Below, one piece after another: positions 53,475 to 62,726 of a stretch of 64,000 bases of DNA. The position numbers and the translations under genes were made by a program. The first letter of the stretch is position 1. Each line of letters starts with the position of its first letter. The DNA comes from JAJFKX01 sp965230265 (GTDB taxonomy: Bacteria > Pseudomonadota > Gammaproteobacteria > Xanthomonadales > Wenzhouxiangellaceae), in NCBI GenBank assembly GCA_965230265.1, contig OZ245999.1:1798001-1862000 (forward strand), written 5' to 3'. The notes beneath the pieces are model-generated. The model saw only the letters and a list, made by a program, of their open reading frames with translations, did no database searches and had not been told where the DNA came from.

Positions 53475-53858
53475 TCAAGGACAGGCATTGCCTTTGGTCA
53501 ACTGCAGTTGCTCACGCTTGGTGGTAATGATGTATTGCCCCTCACCAACCATCTCATAATGACCGCTGAGGATATTATTCACGTTGGCTTCACAAAAACC
53601 AATGCCAATATCCAACTGACAATACTCACCAGGGCAAATCAGAAACTGACGTTCACCGATATCTTTGAAACTCACTTCATACGCACTTTCTGAGTATGTT
53701 TCCTGTCCCTGTTCCACTACGCAGACATGCACTAGATTAGAAGCTGGTTTACGCCAATGCGCATAGCAGTTGGTGATAACAATTTCTGCCGCGGTCAGAT
53801 TGGCACAAGCCATTAACGACAAAATGTACAAAAAACTTCTTAGCATGTATAAGTTCAT
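53475..53858 (-). CDS. Exported protein with six Cys, unknown
   Basis: A 127-residue exported protein: Sec signal with cleavage near L-T-A-A-E. Mature part ~103 residues with six Cys (NCYA, HVCVV, LICPG, EYCQL, GFCEA, NACP), fit for three disulfides. No known family. It converges with the TfoX_N gene, 9 bp between stops. It may be a small periplasmic binding or inhibitor protein. Confidence 0.6.
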   Translation of the reverse strand: MNLYMLRSFLYILSLMACANLTAAEIVITNCYAHWRKPASNLVHVCVVEQGQETYSESAYEVSFKDIGERQFLICPGEYCQLDIGIGFCEANVNNILSGHYEMVGEGQYIITTKREQLQLTKGNACP

Positions 53859-53919
53859 ACCATTATTGGTCTAAAGTATTAGGTTGCCCTAAGTTAAGGC
53901 AATATACAAGCAATATGGT

Positions 53920-54504
53920 TCACCCCAGATCCTGCTTGACCCAGTTTCCCAGCAGCCGTCTAAATGCAGGAACCACTTCATTATCAAACCATGGGTTCTT
54001 TTTAAGCCATATGCGGTTTCTGGGTGATGGGTGAGGCAACGGAAATATTCTGGGCAAATAATCACGGTAGCTTTTTACCGTTTCCGTTAAATTGGTTTTG
54101 GCCTTTTTACCCAGGTAGTATTTTTGGGAATATTGCCCAATCAATATGATCAGTTCAGCATCCGGCATTTTCTTTAGTAATGCCTCATGCCATTGTGGCG
54201 CACATTCCGGCCGGGGTGGTAAATCACCCGACTTGCCTTTGCCTGGATAACAAAACCCCATGGGCATTAAAGCAATCTGGTCGGCATCGTAAAATGTGTC
54301 TTTATTGACCCCCATCCAGATACGCAATAAATCACCACTGGGGTCATTCCAGGGAATATTGGTTTTATGTACTTTGCTACCAGGTGCCTGACCGATAATA
54401 ATTACCTTACTGCTGCTACTGGCCGACATTACCGGATTAACACCATGCGGTAAGTGAGGAGCACAGATTTCGCAGGCTTTTATATTTTTTAATAGTGTTT
54501 GCAT
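53920..54504 (-). CDS. Uracil-DNA glycosylase family protein with Fe-S cysteines
   Basis: A 194-residue DNA repair enzyme. The start at 54504 avoids overlap with the upstream gene (stop 54512). Motif A reads G-Q-A-P-G and motif B L-P-H-P-S-P-R-N. Four Cys at about 11, 14, 85 and 101 match the spacing of the 4Fe-4S ligands in family-4 glycosylases (UDGa), though the HPSPRN is not the usual family-4 form. It removes uracil or a related damaged base from DNA; substrate range is open. Same direction as the DUF427 gene. Confidence 0.82.
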   Translation of the reverse strand: MQTLLKNIKACEICAPHLPHGVNPVMSASSSSKVIIIGQAPGSKVHKTNIPWNDPSGDLLRIWMGVNKDTFYDADQIALMPMGFCYPGKGKSGDLPPRPECAPQWHEALLKKMPDAELIILIGQYSQKYYLGKKAKTNLTETVKSYRDYLPRIFPLPHPSPRNRIWLKKNPWFDNEVVPAFRRLLGNWVKQDLG

Positions 54505-54511
54505 CGAGTGT

Positions 54512-55066
54512 CTACCACCATTCAGAGCCAGGATCACCTTTCACGGGTCCTTTAACATCGCCAGTCATCCATCCCCCATACAATCCACCAGGTTGCGGTT
54601 TGACCTGTTCATCATCAACAAAACAATCCAGCTTGGCTGGATAAAAGGAGAAATACCCCTGGATGCCTGCAAACTCTGGAAACGGGTCAGGGTAACACCA
54701 GGCCACATGCCTGAGCTGCTGATCACCAATCATTAAATGCCAATAAGATGCCACGCCTTTCCATTCGCAGCGAGTGTGAAGTGCAGCCAGACGAAGCGCA
54801 TCTGTATCCACATGTTCCGGTGGCAAATAAAACACCGGCCCACCTGCAGTTTCCAGCACCCGCAATGACTGGTTTGAATTGGCAATCAGCCGGCTTTTGT
54901 ACTTGACCGTAACCTTGCGACGGTTAGTGACAATTTTCGGAGGGCGCGGATAATCCCAGACGGACTCTTCACCCAAACCGGGAGCATCAGCAAACGCCGG
55001 TCGTGTTGAACCATCAAACTGCCACCGCTCACGCCCTGCTTTGGCCCATTCTGGAAGCTCAGGCAT
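54512..55066 (-). CDS. DUF427 domain protein
   Basis: A 184-residue soluble protein. DUF427 marks: VWDYPRPPKI, KVTVKYKSRLIANSNQSLRVLETAGGPVFYLPPEHV, CEWKGVASYWHL, VAWCYPDPFPEFAGIQGYFSFYPAKLD and the final Y-G-G-W region. The fold is a small beta-barrel of unknown role. The stop is 7 bp from the glycosylase start; they could be one transcript. Confidence 0.88.
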   Translation of the reverse strand: MPELPEWAKAGRERWQFDGSTRPAFADAPGLGEESVWDYPRPPKIVTNRRKVTVKYKSRLIANSNQSLRVLETAGGPVFYLPPEHVDTDALRLAALHTRCEWKGVASYWHLMIGDQQLRHVAWCYPDPFPEFAGIQGYFSFYPAKLDCFVDDEQVKPQPGGLYGGWMTGDVKGPVKGDPGSEWW

Positions 55067-55112
55067 TTAAACTGCCCATGATAAAAGCCCTGCACAAGTT
55101 GTGGCTGTGTTT

Positions 55113-56060
55113 TTACAGCTCATGCTCGTATTTTAATTCACCGGCATCAATCACGACATCCAAACGATTACCTTGCGGTGGTAACTGACAGGTCGAAAAC
55201 TCGGTAAAGGCACAAGGGGGATTATAAGCTTTATTAAAGTCGATCACGGTGGTGCCATCCAGGCCGGGATAATCGGCATATAACGTCCGGCCTGCGCCAT
55301 AGGTTTGTTTACCACTGGTGCGATCAGCAACCACGAAAAACAATTGGTCACTGCCCTCTTCCACCAGACCTTCAACACGGTATTGTTTGCCTTCATGTTC
55401 AAAAACCAGTGCTCCTGGGTTCGGTGTCGGTATCACCTGCCCCAGCACATTGGCTACATCGATGGTTTTCCCTGGTGGGTGCGGTTCATAGCGAGCCACC
55501 TTGCGCCAGTCACGATTGATTGGAAAGTATTCCAGACCATGAAACTCCGTGCGAACGGGTGATTGGCTGTCTTTTGCGCGAATGGCGAGTTCTTCCCGCA
55601 TGATCACATAAAAGTTAGTGGTACCCGCGCTCACCACAGTAACCGGGCCTTGGTGGTCTACCACCAATTGTGCCAATGGCTGCTGCTTGCCATCAATCAA
55701 GACGCCACCATCATCGGCAGGCAGAAAAGCCACCTTCTCTCCGATTACTGAAACGGTTCCCCAATATTCCGGACCGCCAGGAATACGAATATCCACATCA
55801 TCACCGCTGCCAATCTCACTGGAACCTTGAGGCAACCATTCAAAGGCCACCAACGACAACCAGCCATCGGGCTTGGTCAACTTTTGCAGGCGGGTATCCT
55901 GCCAGTTACGGACTTCCTGCTGCCAGGCGCGTAACTCATTACCTGTCAAACCACCTTCTGCGGACTGCACAGAAAATGTCCACAGAATCAGCAAACAAAA
56001 TAAAAAGCCCAAAGCCTTAACAGGCATTGCCGAATAATTTTTGCCATTAAGCGCGTCCAT
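55113..56060 (-). CDS. DUF1684 exported protein
   Basis: A 315-residue exported protein. Start at 56060 chosen: GAGG lies 6 nt upstream and a signal peptide follows (basic start, hydrophobic LGFLFCLLILWTFSV, cleavage near Q-S-A-E). DUF1684 marks: KPDGWLSLVAFEWLPQG, the DFNKAYNPPCAFTEFSTCQLPPQGNRLDVVIDAGE ending. The stop of the mannose gene overlaps its start by 14 bp. Function unknown; often paired with cell-surface genes. Confidence 0.86.
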   Translation of the reverse strand: MDALNGKNYSAMPVKALGFLFCLLILWTFSVQSAEGGLTGNELRAWQQEVRNWQDTRLQKLTKPDGWLSLVAFEWLPQGSSEIGSGDDVDIRIPGGPEYWGTVSVIGEKVAFLPADDGGVLIDGKQQPLAQLVVDHQGPVTVVSAGTTNFYVIMREELAIRAKDSQSPVRTEFHGLEYFPINRDWRKVARYEPHPPGKTIDVANVLGQVIPTPNPGALVFEHEGKQYRVEGLVEEGSDQLFFVVADRTSGKQTYGAGRTLYADYPGLDGTTVIDFNKAYNPPCAFTEFSTCQLPPQGNRLDVVIDAGELKYEHEL

Positions 56061-57462
56061 ACACATCCTCAAATCGTTCGATATCATCTTCACCAAAGTA
56101 ATCACCGGTCTGCACCTCAATTAAGTGCAAGTCTTCATCACCGGGGTTTTCCAGACGGTGCAGCGTTTTCACTGGGATCCAGGTGGATTCGTTACGCTTC
56201 AGTATAGTTTCCTCATCACCAACACGCACTTTGGCAATGCCGCGGATCACTGTCCAATGCTCACTGCGCTGATGATGCAGCTGCAGTGACAGCACCTGCC
56301 CCGGCTTGACCACCAAACGCTTCACTTTACAATCGTCGGCATCTTCCAATACTGTGTAACTGCCCCAGGGGCGGTGCACTGTACGATGGAAGGTCGCCGC
56401 TTCATGGTCGGCATTGGTGAGTCGCTGTACCACCTGCTTGACTTCTTGTGCCCGGTTACGATTGGCAATTAATACTGCATCACCGGTATCGACCACCACC
56501 AAATCATCCACACCGACAGCCGCTACCAGACGTTCCTCAGATTGTACAAAACAGTTTTGGCTATCTACCATCACCGCATGACCGCGGATACGGTTACCTA
56601 ACTCATCTTGAGCATACAACTCGCTGATGGCTTTCCAGGATCCTATATCGCTCCAACCAAAATCACCTTCAACAACGGCCACATTATTGGCTTGTTCCAT
56701 CACCGCATAATCAATAGAAATAGAAGGTAATTCAGAAAAAGCCGCCAACGGTAGCTCAAGAGGTTTGACATCCTTATCCAGACTCTTCCAGATCGTTATC
56801 GCTTGCTGGTAAAGTTCCGGCTGGTGTTTCTGCAGCGCCTGTAAAATCGTGTCACAGCGATAACAGAATATACCGGCATTCCAGCGGTATTGACCACTTT
56901 CAACATATTGTTCAGCAGTTGCAAAATCAGGCTTTTCCACAAATGCATCAACGGCAAAACCAGTGCCTAATGAGTCACCCAGGCGGATATAGCCATAACC
57001 GGTTTCCGGCTCAGTAGGATAAACACCAAAAGTCACCAGTTTACCGGTGGCTGCCAATGCTCTTGCATCGTTGACTGCTGCTTGGAAAGCTTGCTGATCA
57101 CGCACCAGATGATCTGCCGGCATTACCAGCATTTGTGCATCTGGACCAAACCGGTCGTGTATGCGTAAAGCTGCCATCAAAATCGCGGGTGCAGTGTTGC
57201 GTCCGCAGGGTTCTAGCAAAAAGTCGAACTGCTCGGCTTGATCGTTTACCCCCAGATAGGTATCACGGGTTAGAAAATAATAGTCTCGTGAAGTGACTGT
57301 TAATACGCTCTCTCCTTCGCGCACTGAAAGCGCCCGCTGCAATGTGTGTTCAGCCAGCGAGTGCCCATCGGCCATACGCATAAAGGGCTTGGGGTGAGCC
57401 TTACGCGATACTGGCCACAAACGTGTGCCAGCGCCACCAGACATAATAATGGGTACTAACAT
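56047..57462 (-). CDS. manC: Mannose-1-phosphate guanylyltransferase / mannose-6-phosphate isomerase
   Basis: A 471-residue bifunctional enzyme (AlgA/XanB type). N-terminal guanylyltransferase (residues ~1-290): IMSGGAGTRLWPVSR, FVEKPD, WNAGIFCYR, DIGSWKA. C-terminal cupin-type isomerase (~340-471): HRPWGSYTVLEDADDCKVKRLVVKPGQVLSLQLHHQRSEHW with metal-binding Gln-His-His-Glu. It makes GDP-mannose from fructose-6-phosphate via mannose-6-phosphate. It follows rfbD with a 7-bp overlap, as part of the surface-sugar cluster. Confidence 0.94.
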   Translation of the reverse strand: MLVPIIMSGGAGTRLWPVSRKAHPKPFMRMADGHSLAEHTLQRALSVREGESVLTVTSRDYYFLTRDTYLGVNDQAEQFDFLLEPCGRNTAPAILMAALRIHDRFGPDAQMLVMPADHLVRDQQAFQAAVNDARALAATGKLVTFGVYPTEPETGYGYIRLGDSLGTGFAVDAFVEKPDFATAEQYVESGQYRWNAGIFCYRCDTILQALQKHQPELYQQAITIWKSLDKDVKPLELPLAAFSELPSISIDYAVMEQANNVAVVEGDFGWSDIGSWKAISELYAQDELGNRIRGHAVMVDSQNCFVQSEERLVAAVGVDDLVVVDTGDAVLIANRNRAQEVKQVVQRLTNADHEAATFHRTVHRPWGSYTVLEDADDCKVKRLVVKPGQVLSLQLHHQRSEHWTVIRGIAKVRVGDEETILKRNESTWIPVKTLHRLENPGDEDLHLIEVQTGDYFGEDDIERFEDVYGRA

Positions 57463-58403
57463 TTAATCTGTTCCTTATCTTCTTTCGCATAAGTCTGCAA
57501 ACACTGATGAACCGAACCCCAGCCTTTCGGTAAACAACCAAATTGCTGTAAAAACCGGTTGCTATTCAATAATGAAAATGCGGGTCGCGGTGCTGGCCGC
57601 GGGTATTCATCTGTATTACAGGGTGACACATGACTGGTTATCCGTGGGTTATACGACAACAGTTCCAGATGCGATAAGCCCTGTTCGATCTGTATCGCAA
57701 AATCATACCAACTACCATGATCTGTACCGGCCAAATGATAAACACTCTGATTAAACTCTTGCTGAACCGGCCATAACTGTGCCAAGGCCTGCCAGCTACA
57801 GGCGGCAATATCCCGACTCCATGTAGGGCACCCTATTTGATCATTCACGACTTTCAAGTCATCACCTGCCAATAATTTCTTAGCAATCGTGTCCAGAAAA
57901 TTACCTGTCGGCCCTCCATACACCCAACTGGTTCGCAGTATCAGCGCTTTGTCATTACTTTCCAGAATCGCTTGTTCACCCGCCAGTTTGCTCTGGCCGT
58001 AAACACCTACGGGAATGGTTGCATCGGTTTCAATATAAGCGTTTGATTGATTACCAGTGAAGACATAGTCCGTTGAGTAATGAATCAAGAGACCATTCTG
58101 CTGGTTGGTATATTCTGCCAACCATCGCGGCAGTTCGGCATTTAGCGTATTTGCTGCTTCTTGGTGTTGCTCTGCCGCATCCACATTGGTCCAGGCTGCC
58201 GCGTTGATGATTATGTCCGGCTTGATACTCTCTAATAACCGCTGCACCGTTGCCCGGTCTGATAGGTCAGCCCTGTACTGACCATTAGCGGATTGCCCCT
58301 GCAGGCTTCTTGCCACTTGATGGACGGAGTATTGTGCAGGTGCCAGGGTCACCAATGCGCTGCCAATCTGCCCGGTTGCACCGGTAATCAATACCCGTGG
58401 CAT
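57456..58403 (-). CDS. rfbD: dTDP-4-dehydrorhamnose reductase
   Basis: A 315-residue NADPH-dependent reductase of the SDR type, last step of dTDP-rhamnose synthesis. Rossmann motif G-A-T-G-Q-I-G at residues 8-14. The catalytic Y-x3-K is in VGVYGQSKLAGE. NAAAWTNVDAAEQH and DYVFTG, WVYGGPTGNF are family hallmarks. Start is 3 bp from the rfbC stop. Confidence 0.94.
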   Translation of the reverse strand: MPRVLITGATGQIGSALVTLAPAQYSVHQVARSLQGQSANGQYRADLSDRATVQRLLESIKPDIIINAAAWTNVDAAEQHQEAANTLNAELPRWLAEYTNQQNGLLIHYSTDYVFTGNQSNAYIETDATIPVGVYGQSKLAGEQAILESNDKALILRTSWVYGGPTGNFLDTIAKKLLAGDDLKVVNDQIGCPTWSRDIAACSWQALAQLWPVQQEFNQSVYHLAGTDHGSWYDFAIQIEQGLSHLELLSYNPRITSHVSPCNTDEYPRPAPRPAFSLLNSNRFLQQFGCLPKGWGSVHQCLQTYAKEDKEQIKC

Positions 58404-58405
58404 AC

Positions 58406-58957
58406 CTATACTCCGGGTAAGCGTGAAGAATCTATATCGTGCAGGTGCAATGCAGCCTGATCTTTTGCCGATAGGCCCGTTGCCGGTAATGGCCAGTTCA
58501 CAGCAATCGTCGGGTCGTTATAGGCAATGCAAGCATCAAATTCCGGATAGTATTTTCGACTACAGAAATACGCAAAGGTCGCATTCGCCGATAACACCTG
58601 AAAACCATGGGCAAAGCCTTCTGGAATCCATAACTGTCGATGGTTTTCGGCACTTAATTCCACGCCAACCCATTGTCCAAAACTTGGTGAACCCTGACGG
58701 ATATCCACCGCCACATCAAACACCCTGCCACTCAAAACATAGACCAATTTTCCCTGTGGTTCGGGAAACTGATAATGCAATCCGCGTAGGACACCATGCT
58801 CAGAGTACGAAACATTGGCTTGGGTAAAGTCAGCTGCGATTCCTGCCTGCTGATAACGTTCTGCCTGCCAGGTTTCCATAAACCAGCCACGTTGATCACC
58901 AAATACCTGCGGTTCAACCAATAAAACCTCAGGCAATTGTGTAGGCGTCACTTTCAT
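58406..58957 (-). CDS. rfbC: dTDP-4-dehydrorhamnose 3,5-epimerase
   Basis: A 183-residue cupin epimerase. The start at 58957 matches the family N-terminus M-K-V-T-P-T-x-L-P-E-V-L-L-V-E-P and follows the rfbA stop by 13 bp. Motifs: FQANVSYSEHGVLRGLHYQ (here FTQANVSYSEHGVLRGLHYQ, catalytic His), GKLVYVLSGRVFDVAVDIR and IPEGFAHGFQVLSANA. Cytosolic. Confidence 0.94.
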   Translation of the reverse strand: MKVTPTQLPEVLLVEPQVFGDQRGWFMETWQAERYQQAGIAADFTQANVSYSEHGVLRGLHYQFPEPQGKLVYVLSGRVFDVAVDIRQGSPSFGQWVGVELSAENHRQLWIPEGFAHGFQVLSANATFAYFCSRKYYPEFDACIAYNDPTIAVNWPLPATGLSAKDQAALHLHDIDSSRLPGV

Positions 58958-58970
58958 TGCCGGAGCACAA

Positions 58971-59885
58971 CTACCATTCAGGCGTACTCTCGGCAACCGC
59001 CTGCAGGTATTGACCGTAACCACTGGAAATTAATGGTTCAGCCAGTTGGGTTAACTGTTGCTGATCAATCCAGCCCTGACGATAAGCAATTTCTTCAGGG
59101 CACGATACCCGTAAACCCTGGCGGGCTTCAATGGTTTCGATAAAGCTTGAAGCTTGCTGCAGCGAATCATGAGTACCCGTATCCAGCCAGGCATAGCCGC
59201 GGCCCATTCGTTCAACCTGCAACCGGTTTTGCTCCAGGTACAAACGATTTAAATCGGTAATTTCCAGCTCACCACGATCAGAAGGCTTAAGGCTGGCAGC
59301 ATATTCCGGTGCTTTCTCATCGTAGAAATACAAGCCGGTCACTGCATAATTGGATTTAGGCTGCTGTGGTTTTTCTTCAATACTCAACACCTGGCCATCA
59401 GCATTCATTTCCACCACCCCATAACGCCGGGCGTCACTGACCCGATAACCAAACACCGTCGCCCCACGTTTGCGTGCATTGGCGGTCGCCAGCAATTGTG
59501 CAATACCACTGCCATGGAAAATATTGTCTCCCAGAATCAGGCAACTGGGTCTGCCGCCCAAAAACTCTCTTGACAGAATCAGCGCCTGTGCCAGGCCTTC
59601 TGGTTTGGGCTGAATGGCATAGCTGATTTTTAACCCCCACTGCGTACCATCTTCCAGCAAATCCTGAAACATATGTTGCTCATGTGGGGTAGTGATGACA
59701 ATGATTTCGCGCATACCTGCCTGCATCAGCGTGCTGAGCGGATAATAAATCATTGGTTTGTCATAAATGGGCAATAACTGCTTACTGATCACTTTGGTAA
59801 TCGGGTACAAACGAGTACCACTGCCCCCGGCAAGGATAATACCGCGACGATCAACACCCTCTGGCTGGCTGGCTACCAAACTCAT
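58971..59885 (-). CDS. rfbA: Glucose-1-phosphate thymidylyltransferase
   Basis: A 304-residue nucleotidyltransferase, first step of dTDP-rhamnose synthesis. GIILAGGSGTRLYPITKVISKQLLPIYDKPMIYYPLSTLMQAGMREI is diagnostic. IEEKPQQPKSNYAVTGLYFYD is also conserved. The ~12-residue N-terminal lead is unusual. Its start overlaps the rfbB stop by 4 bp. Confidence 0.96.
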   Translation of the reverse strand: MSLVASQPEGVDRRGIILAGGSGTRLYPITKVISKQLLPIYDKPMIYYPLSTLMQAGMREIIVITTPHEQHMFQDLLEDGTQWGLKISYAIQPKPEGLAQALILSREFLGGRPSCLILGDNIFHGSGIAQLLATANARKRGATVFGYRVSDARRYGVVEMNADGQVLSIEEKPQQPKSNYAVTGLYFYDEKAPEYAASLKPSDRGELEITDLNRLYLEQNRLQVERMGRGYAWLDTGTHDSLQQASSFIETIEARQGLRVSCPEEIAYRQGWIDQQQLTQLAEPLISSGYGQYLQAVAESTPEW

Positions 59886-60940
59886 GTGGTCACCAGTCCC
59901 AGACGCTGCCCTTGATAAGCTTCACGGGCTGCTGCTATCCAGTCATTATTGTGCATATACCAGTCCACTGTTTCACGTAATCCACGACTGAAATCGACCT
60001 GCGGTTGCCAACCCAGTTCCTTTTGTATTCGTTCAGCGTTAATGGCATAGCGACGATCATGCCCTGGACGATCTGTTACAAATTCAATCAATTGCTTATG
60101 TGCTGTCTGTCGCGGCTGAAGTTCATCCAGTTGTGCACAAATCGTTTCAACCACAGTCAGATTGGCCTGCTCATTATTGCCACCAATGTTATACACTCGC
60201 CCTGGCTGGCCCGCCTCCAGCACCCGCCACAAAGCCCGGACATGGTCCGATACATGCAGCCAATCGCGAACCTGCTGTCCATCACCGTACACTGGCAATG
60301 CGTCCCCTGCCAATGCTTTAAGAATCATCAGCGGGATTAATTTTTCCGGGTATTGATGGGTGCCGTAATTGTTGGAGCAGTTGGTGGTTAACACTGGCAA
60401 ACCATAAGTATGGTGCCAGGCCCGCACCAAATGATCCGCCGCTGCTTTGCTGGCTGCATATGGTGAATTAGGCTGATAAGGCGTGTCTTCAGAGAACGCC
60501 CCTTCAGGCCCCAGGCTGCCATAGACCTCGTCAGTGGAAATATGCAAAAACCGAAATTGATCTTTGCTTCCCCCTAACAAAGCCTGCCAGTAGTGATGCG
60601 CCTGTTGTAAACAGTTGAGCGTACCCTGAACGTTGGTTTGCAAAAAAATATCCGGCGCTTCAATCGAACGATCGACATGACTTTCTGCAGCAAAATGAAT
60701 AATCGCGCTGGGTTGATGCTTGGCAAATACCTGTTGAACCAGATCAGCATCATTAATGCTGCCAGCCACCAACTGATAACGGCTCTGATCAATATCAACC
60801 AGCGTTAACGGACACGCCGCATAGGTTTGCGCATCCAGATTAACAATACGTAAATCCGCATCACGTGCCAGACTGTCGCGTATAAAATGGCTGCCGATAA
60901 ACCCCGCCCCGCCGGTAACCAGCCAGGTATTAGTCATCAT
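59882..60940 (-). CDS. rfbB: dTDP-glucose 4,6-dehydratase
   Basis: A 352-residue SDR enzyme. Rossmann G-G-A-G-F-I-G-S-H at residues 9-17. Active-site T-D-E-V-Y-G and Y-A-A-S-K (Y-x3-K). NCSNNYGTHQYPEKLIPLMI and RDWLHVSDHVRAL are diagnostic. It converts dTDP-glucose to the 4-keto-6-deoxy intermediate. It is the first gene of the rfbBACD-manC block; ssb lies 29 bp upstream. Confidence 0.96.
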   Translation of the reverse strand: MMTNTWLVTGGAGFIGSHFIRDSLARDADLRIVNLDAQTYAACPLTLVDIDQSRYQLVAGSINDADLVQQVFAKHQPSAIIHFAAESHVDRSIEAPDIFLQTNVQGTLNCLQQAHHYWQALLGGSKDQFRFLHISTDEVYGSLGPEGAFSEDTPYQPNSPYAASKAAADHLVRAWHHTYGLPVLTTNCSNNYGTHQYPEKLIPLMILKALAGDALPVYGDGQQVRDWLHVSDHVRALWRVLEAGQPGRVYNIGGNNEQANLTVVETICAQLDELQPRQTAHKQLIEFVTDRPGHDRRYAINAERIQKELGWQPQVDFSRGLRETVDWYMHNNDWIAAAREAYQGQRLGLVTT

Positions 60941-60969
60941 ATTGGAAAACTGTGTCAGTGTTATCAGTG

Positions 60970-61464
60970 CTAAAACGGAATATCATCATCCACAAAATCA
61001 TCACCGCTATCAGCTGGTGCACTGGGTTGCGATTGAGCGCGACTGCCACCAGCTGAAGGACCACCTGAACCACCATCGCCCGGAGGACCGCCAAAACCGC
61101 CATCATCCAATGGCGCACTGCCGCCCTGACGCCCCCCCAGCATTTGCATCTCGCTGGCCACAATTTCCGTGGTGTAGCGATCTTGCCCGGATTGATCCTG
61201 CCATTTACGGGTCTGTAATTTGCCTTCGATATAGACCTGACGGCCTTTCTGCAGGTACTCACCGGCAATCTCACCCAGGCGCCCCCACAGCACCACCCGG
61301 TGCCACTCTGTGCGTTCCTGGTTTTCGCCTGTCGCTTTATCCCGCCAGGACTCAGAAGTAGCCAGTGTTAAAGTGGTAACAGCCGTGTTGGATTGGGTAT
61401 AACGGGTTTCCGGGTCTCTGCCCAAATTCCCAACCAGAATAACTTTATTAATCCCGCGTGACAT
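60970..61464 (-). CDS. ssb: Single-stranded DNA-binding protein
   Basis: A 164-residue tetrameric ssDNA-binding protein with N-terminal OB fold (NKVILVGNLGRDPETRYTQSN, WHRVVLWGRLGEIAGEYLQKGRQVYIEGKLQTRKWQD) and a Gly/Ser/Pro-rich tail that ends in the D-D-D-I-P-F tip used by partner proteins. Acts in replication and repair. A divergent SPFH gene lies 312 bp upstream. The rhamnose genes follow within 29 bp. Confidence 0.97.
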   Translation of the reverse strand: MSRGINKVILVGNLGRDPETRYTQSNTAVTTLTLATSESWRDKATGENQERTEWHRVVLWGRLGEIAGEYLQKGRQVYIEGKLQTRKWQDQSGQDRYTTEIVASEMQMLGGRQGGSAPLDDGGFGGPPGDGGSGGPSAGGSRAQSQPSAPADSGDDFVDDDIPF

Positions 61465-61776
61465 GCGTTTGCCTTTGGTTTATCAAAAGAGAGAAAGTTT
61501 ACCATAGCAAGCCTATGCTTGGCCTCGCTAAGCGTAAGAATTGAACAGGGCTTTTTATCAGTGAATGCCGTTGCTCAGCGCTGAGCTGATACCTGCCTCT
61601 CACAGTACCACCCCATCGGTTTGGCTGGCTTTTATTTCTGCCTGTCTCCTCTATTAAGCAACCGTTGTTGTCAAGCACTCAAACAAATAGCCTGCTTATA
61701 GGTTTAGCGCAGGTGTTGTGGATATGTAATCTATTATGATATGATTTTAATATCATAATAAACCAAGGAGATATTC
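61465..61776 (+). other. 312-bp divergent region (ssb / SPFH)
   Basis: It contains a perfect inverted repeat at 61732-61760 (own entry) and the AAGGAG ribosome site of the SPFH gene. No LexA-type CTGT-N8-ACAG box was noted for ssb. No small gene was supported. Confidence 0.4.
61732..61760 (+). promoter_or_regulatory. Perfect 11-bp inverted repeat, putative operator
   Basis: TATTATGATAT (61732-61742) and ATATCATAATA (61750-61760) are exact complements, 7 bp apart. They end 3 bp before the AAGGAG ribosome site of the SPFH gene. An AT-rich palindrome there would block transcription or translation when bound. The ribbon-helix-helix protein encoded in the same operon is the natural candidate to bind it; this is inference. 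Confidence 0.65.
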
Positions 61777-62643
61777 ATGATTCGCGAAATCGAACGCAAA
61801 CCGCCTTCCGGTATCATCGCCATTTTTCTATTGCTGGCCGCTGAAATTGCCTGTATTTCGTGGTTTATTCATTCTGTCATTCAACACAATGAGGTTGGAG
61901 CGCTGCTGGCCGTATTGGTCTTTATTGTTCTGGCAGTGTTATGGCGCGGCCTGTTTATGGTGCACCCCAATGAAGCCAAGGTTTTACAGCTGTTTGGTGC
62001 TTATAAAGGCACTGCACACCAATCCGGCCTGCGGTTTACCAACCCGTTTTACTCGCGTCGTGGTGTTTCTGTGCGTATCCGAAACTTTGAAAGCGGAACA
62101 TTGAAAGTCAATGACAACTCCGGCAGCCCCATTGAAATTGCCGCAGTGGTGGTGTGGAAAGTGGTGGATACTGCAGAAGCGGTTTTCGAAGTCGATGATT
62201 TTGAACAGTTTGTCAGTATCCAAAGCGAAGCAGCATTGCGTAACCTGGCATCCAGTTACCCCTATGACAGTGATAACGATGATGTACCGTCCCTGCGAGG
62301 CCATACCCAGGCCATGTCAGATTCATTGCGCGGAGAAATTCAGGACCGCCTGGATAAAGCTGGTGTCGAAGTGATCGAGGCGCGTATCAGCCACTTGGCC
62401 TATGCGCAGGAAATCGCCCAGGCAATGCTGCGTCGCCAACAGGCTGGCGCCATTATCGCTGCCCGCTCACGTATCGTTGAAGGTGCTGTAGGTATGGTCG
62501 AAATGGCACTGGAAGAGCTGAGCCGCAAACAGTTAGTCGAACTGGATGAGGAGCGCAAAGCAGCCATGGTCAGTAACCTGCTGGTGGTATTATGCAGTGA
62601 AGAACACACCCAGCCTGTGGTGAATACCGGCAGCCTGTATTAA
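61777..62643 (+). CDS. SPFH/Band 7 domain membrane protein
   Basis: A 288-residue flotillin-like protein with the N-terminal M-I-R-E-I-E-R-K-P-P-S-G-I and two membrane helices (residues ~13-30 and 42-60). The SPFH core follows (LFMVHPNEAKVLQLFGAYKGT..., GVSVRIRNFESGTLKVNDNSGSPIEIAAVVVWKVVDTAEAVFEVDDFEQFV), then the coiled coil with SRIVEGAVGMVEMALEEL. It may organise membrane domains or stress responses. AAGGAG ribosome site 7 nt before ATG. An RHH gene follows, 83 bp downstream. Confidence 0.9.
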   Translation: MIREIERKPPSGIIAIFLLLAAEIACISWFIHSVIQHNEVGALLAVLVFIVLAVLWRGLFMVHPNEAKVLQLFGAYKGTAHQSGLRFTNPFYSRRGVSVRIRNFESGTLKVNDNSGSPIEIAAVVVWKVVDTAEAVFEVDDFEQFVSIQSEAALRNLASSYPYDSDNDDVPSLRGHTQAMSDSLRGEIQDRLDKAGVEVIEARISHLAYAQEIAQAMLRRQQAGAIIAARSRIVEGAVGMVEMALEELSRKQLVELDEERKAAMVSNLLVVLCSEEHTQPVVNTGSLY

Positions 62644-62726
62644 TCTCAACGGTGTCATCCTGCAAAATGATTCATCAATAATGAAAATAGCGGCTGAGTA
62701 CATCGGCCGCTGCTATCTGACTACCT

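Noticed and set aside
55113..61464. A complete O-antigen or exopolysaccharide cluster
   Set aside because: Only sugar-nucleotide precursor genes (rfbBACD, manC) are present; no glycosyltransferase, flippase or polymerase is in the window.
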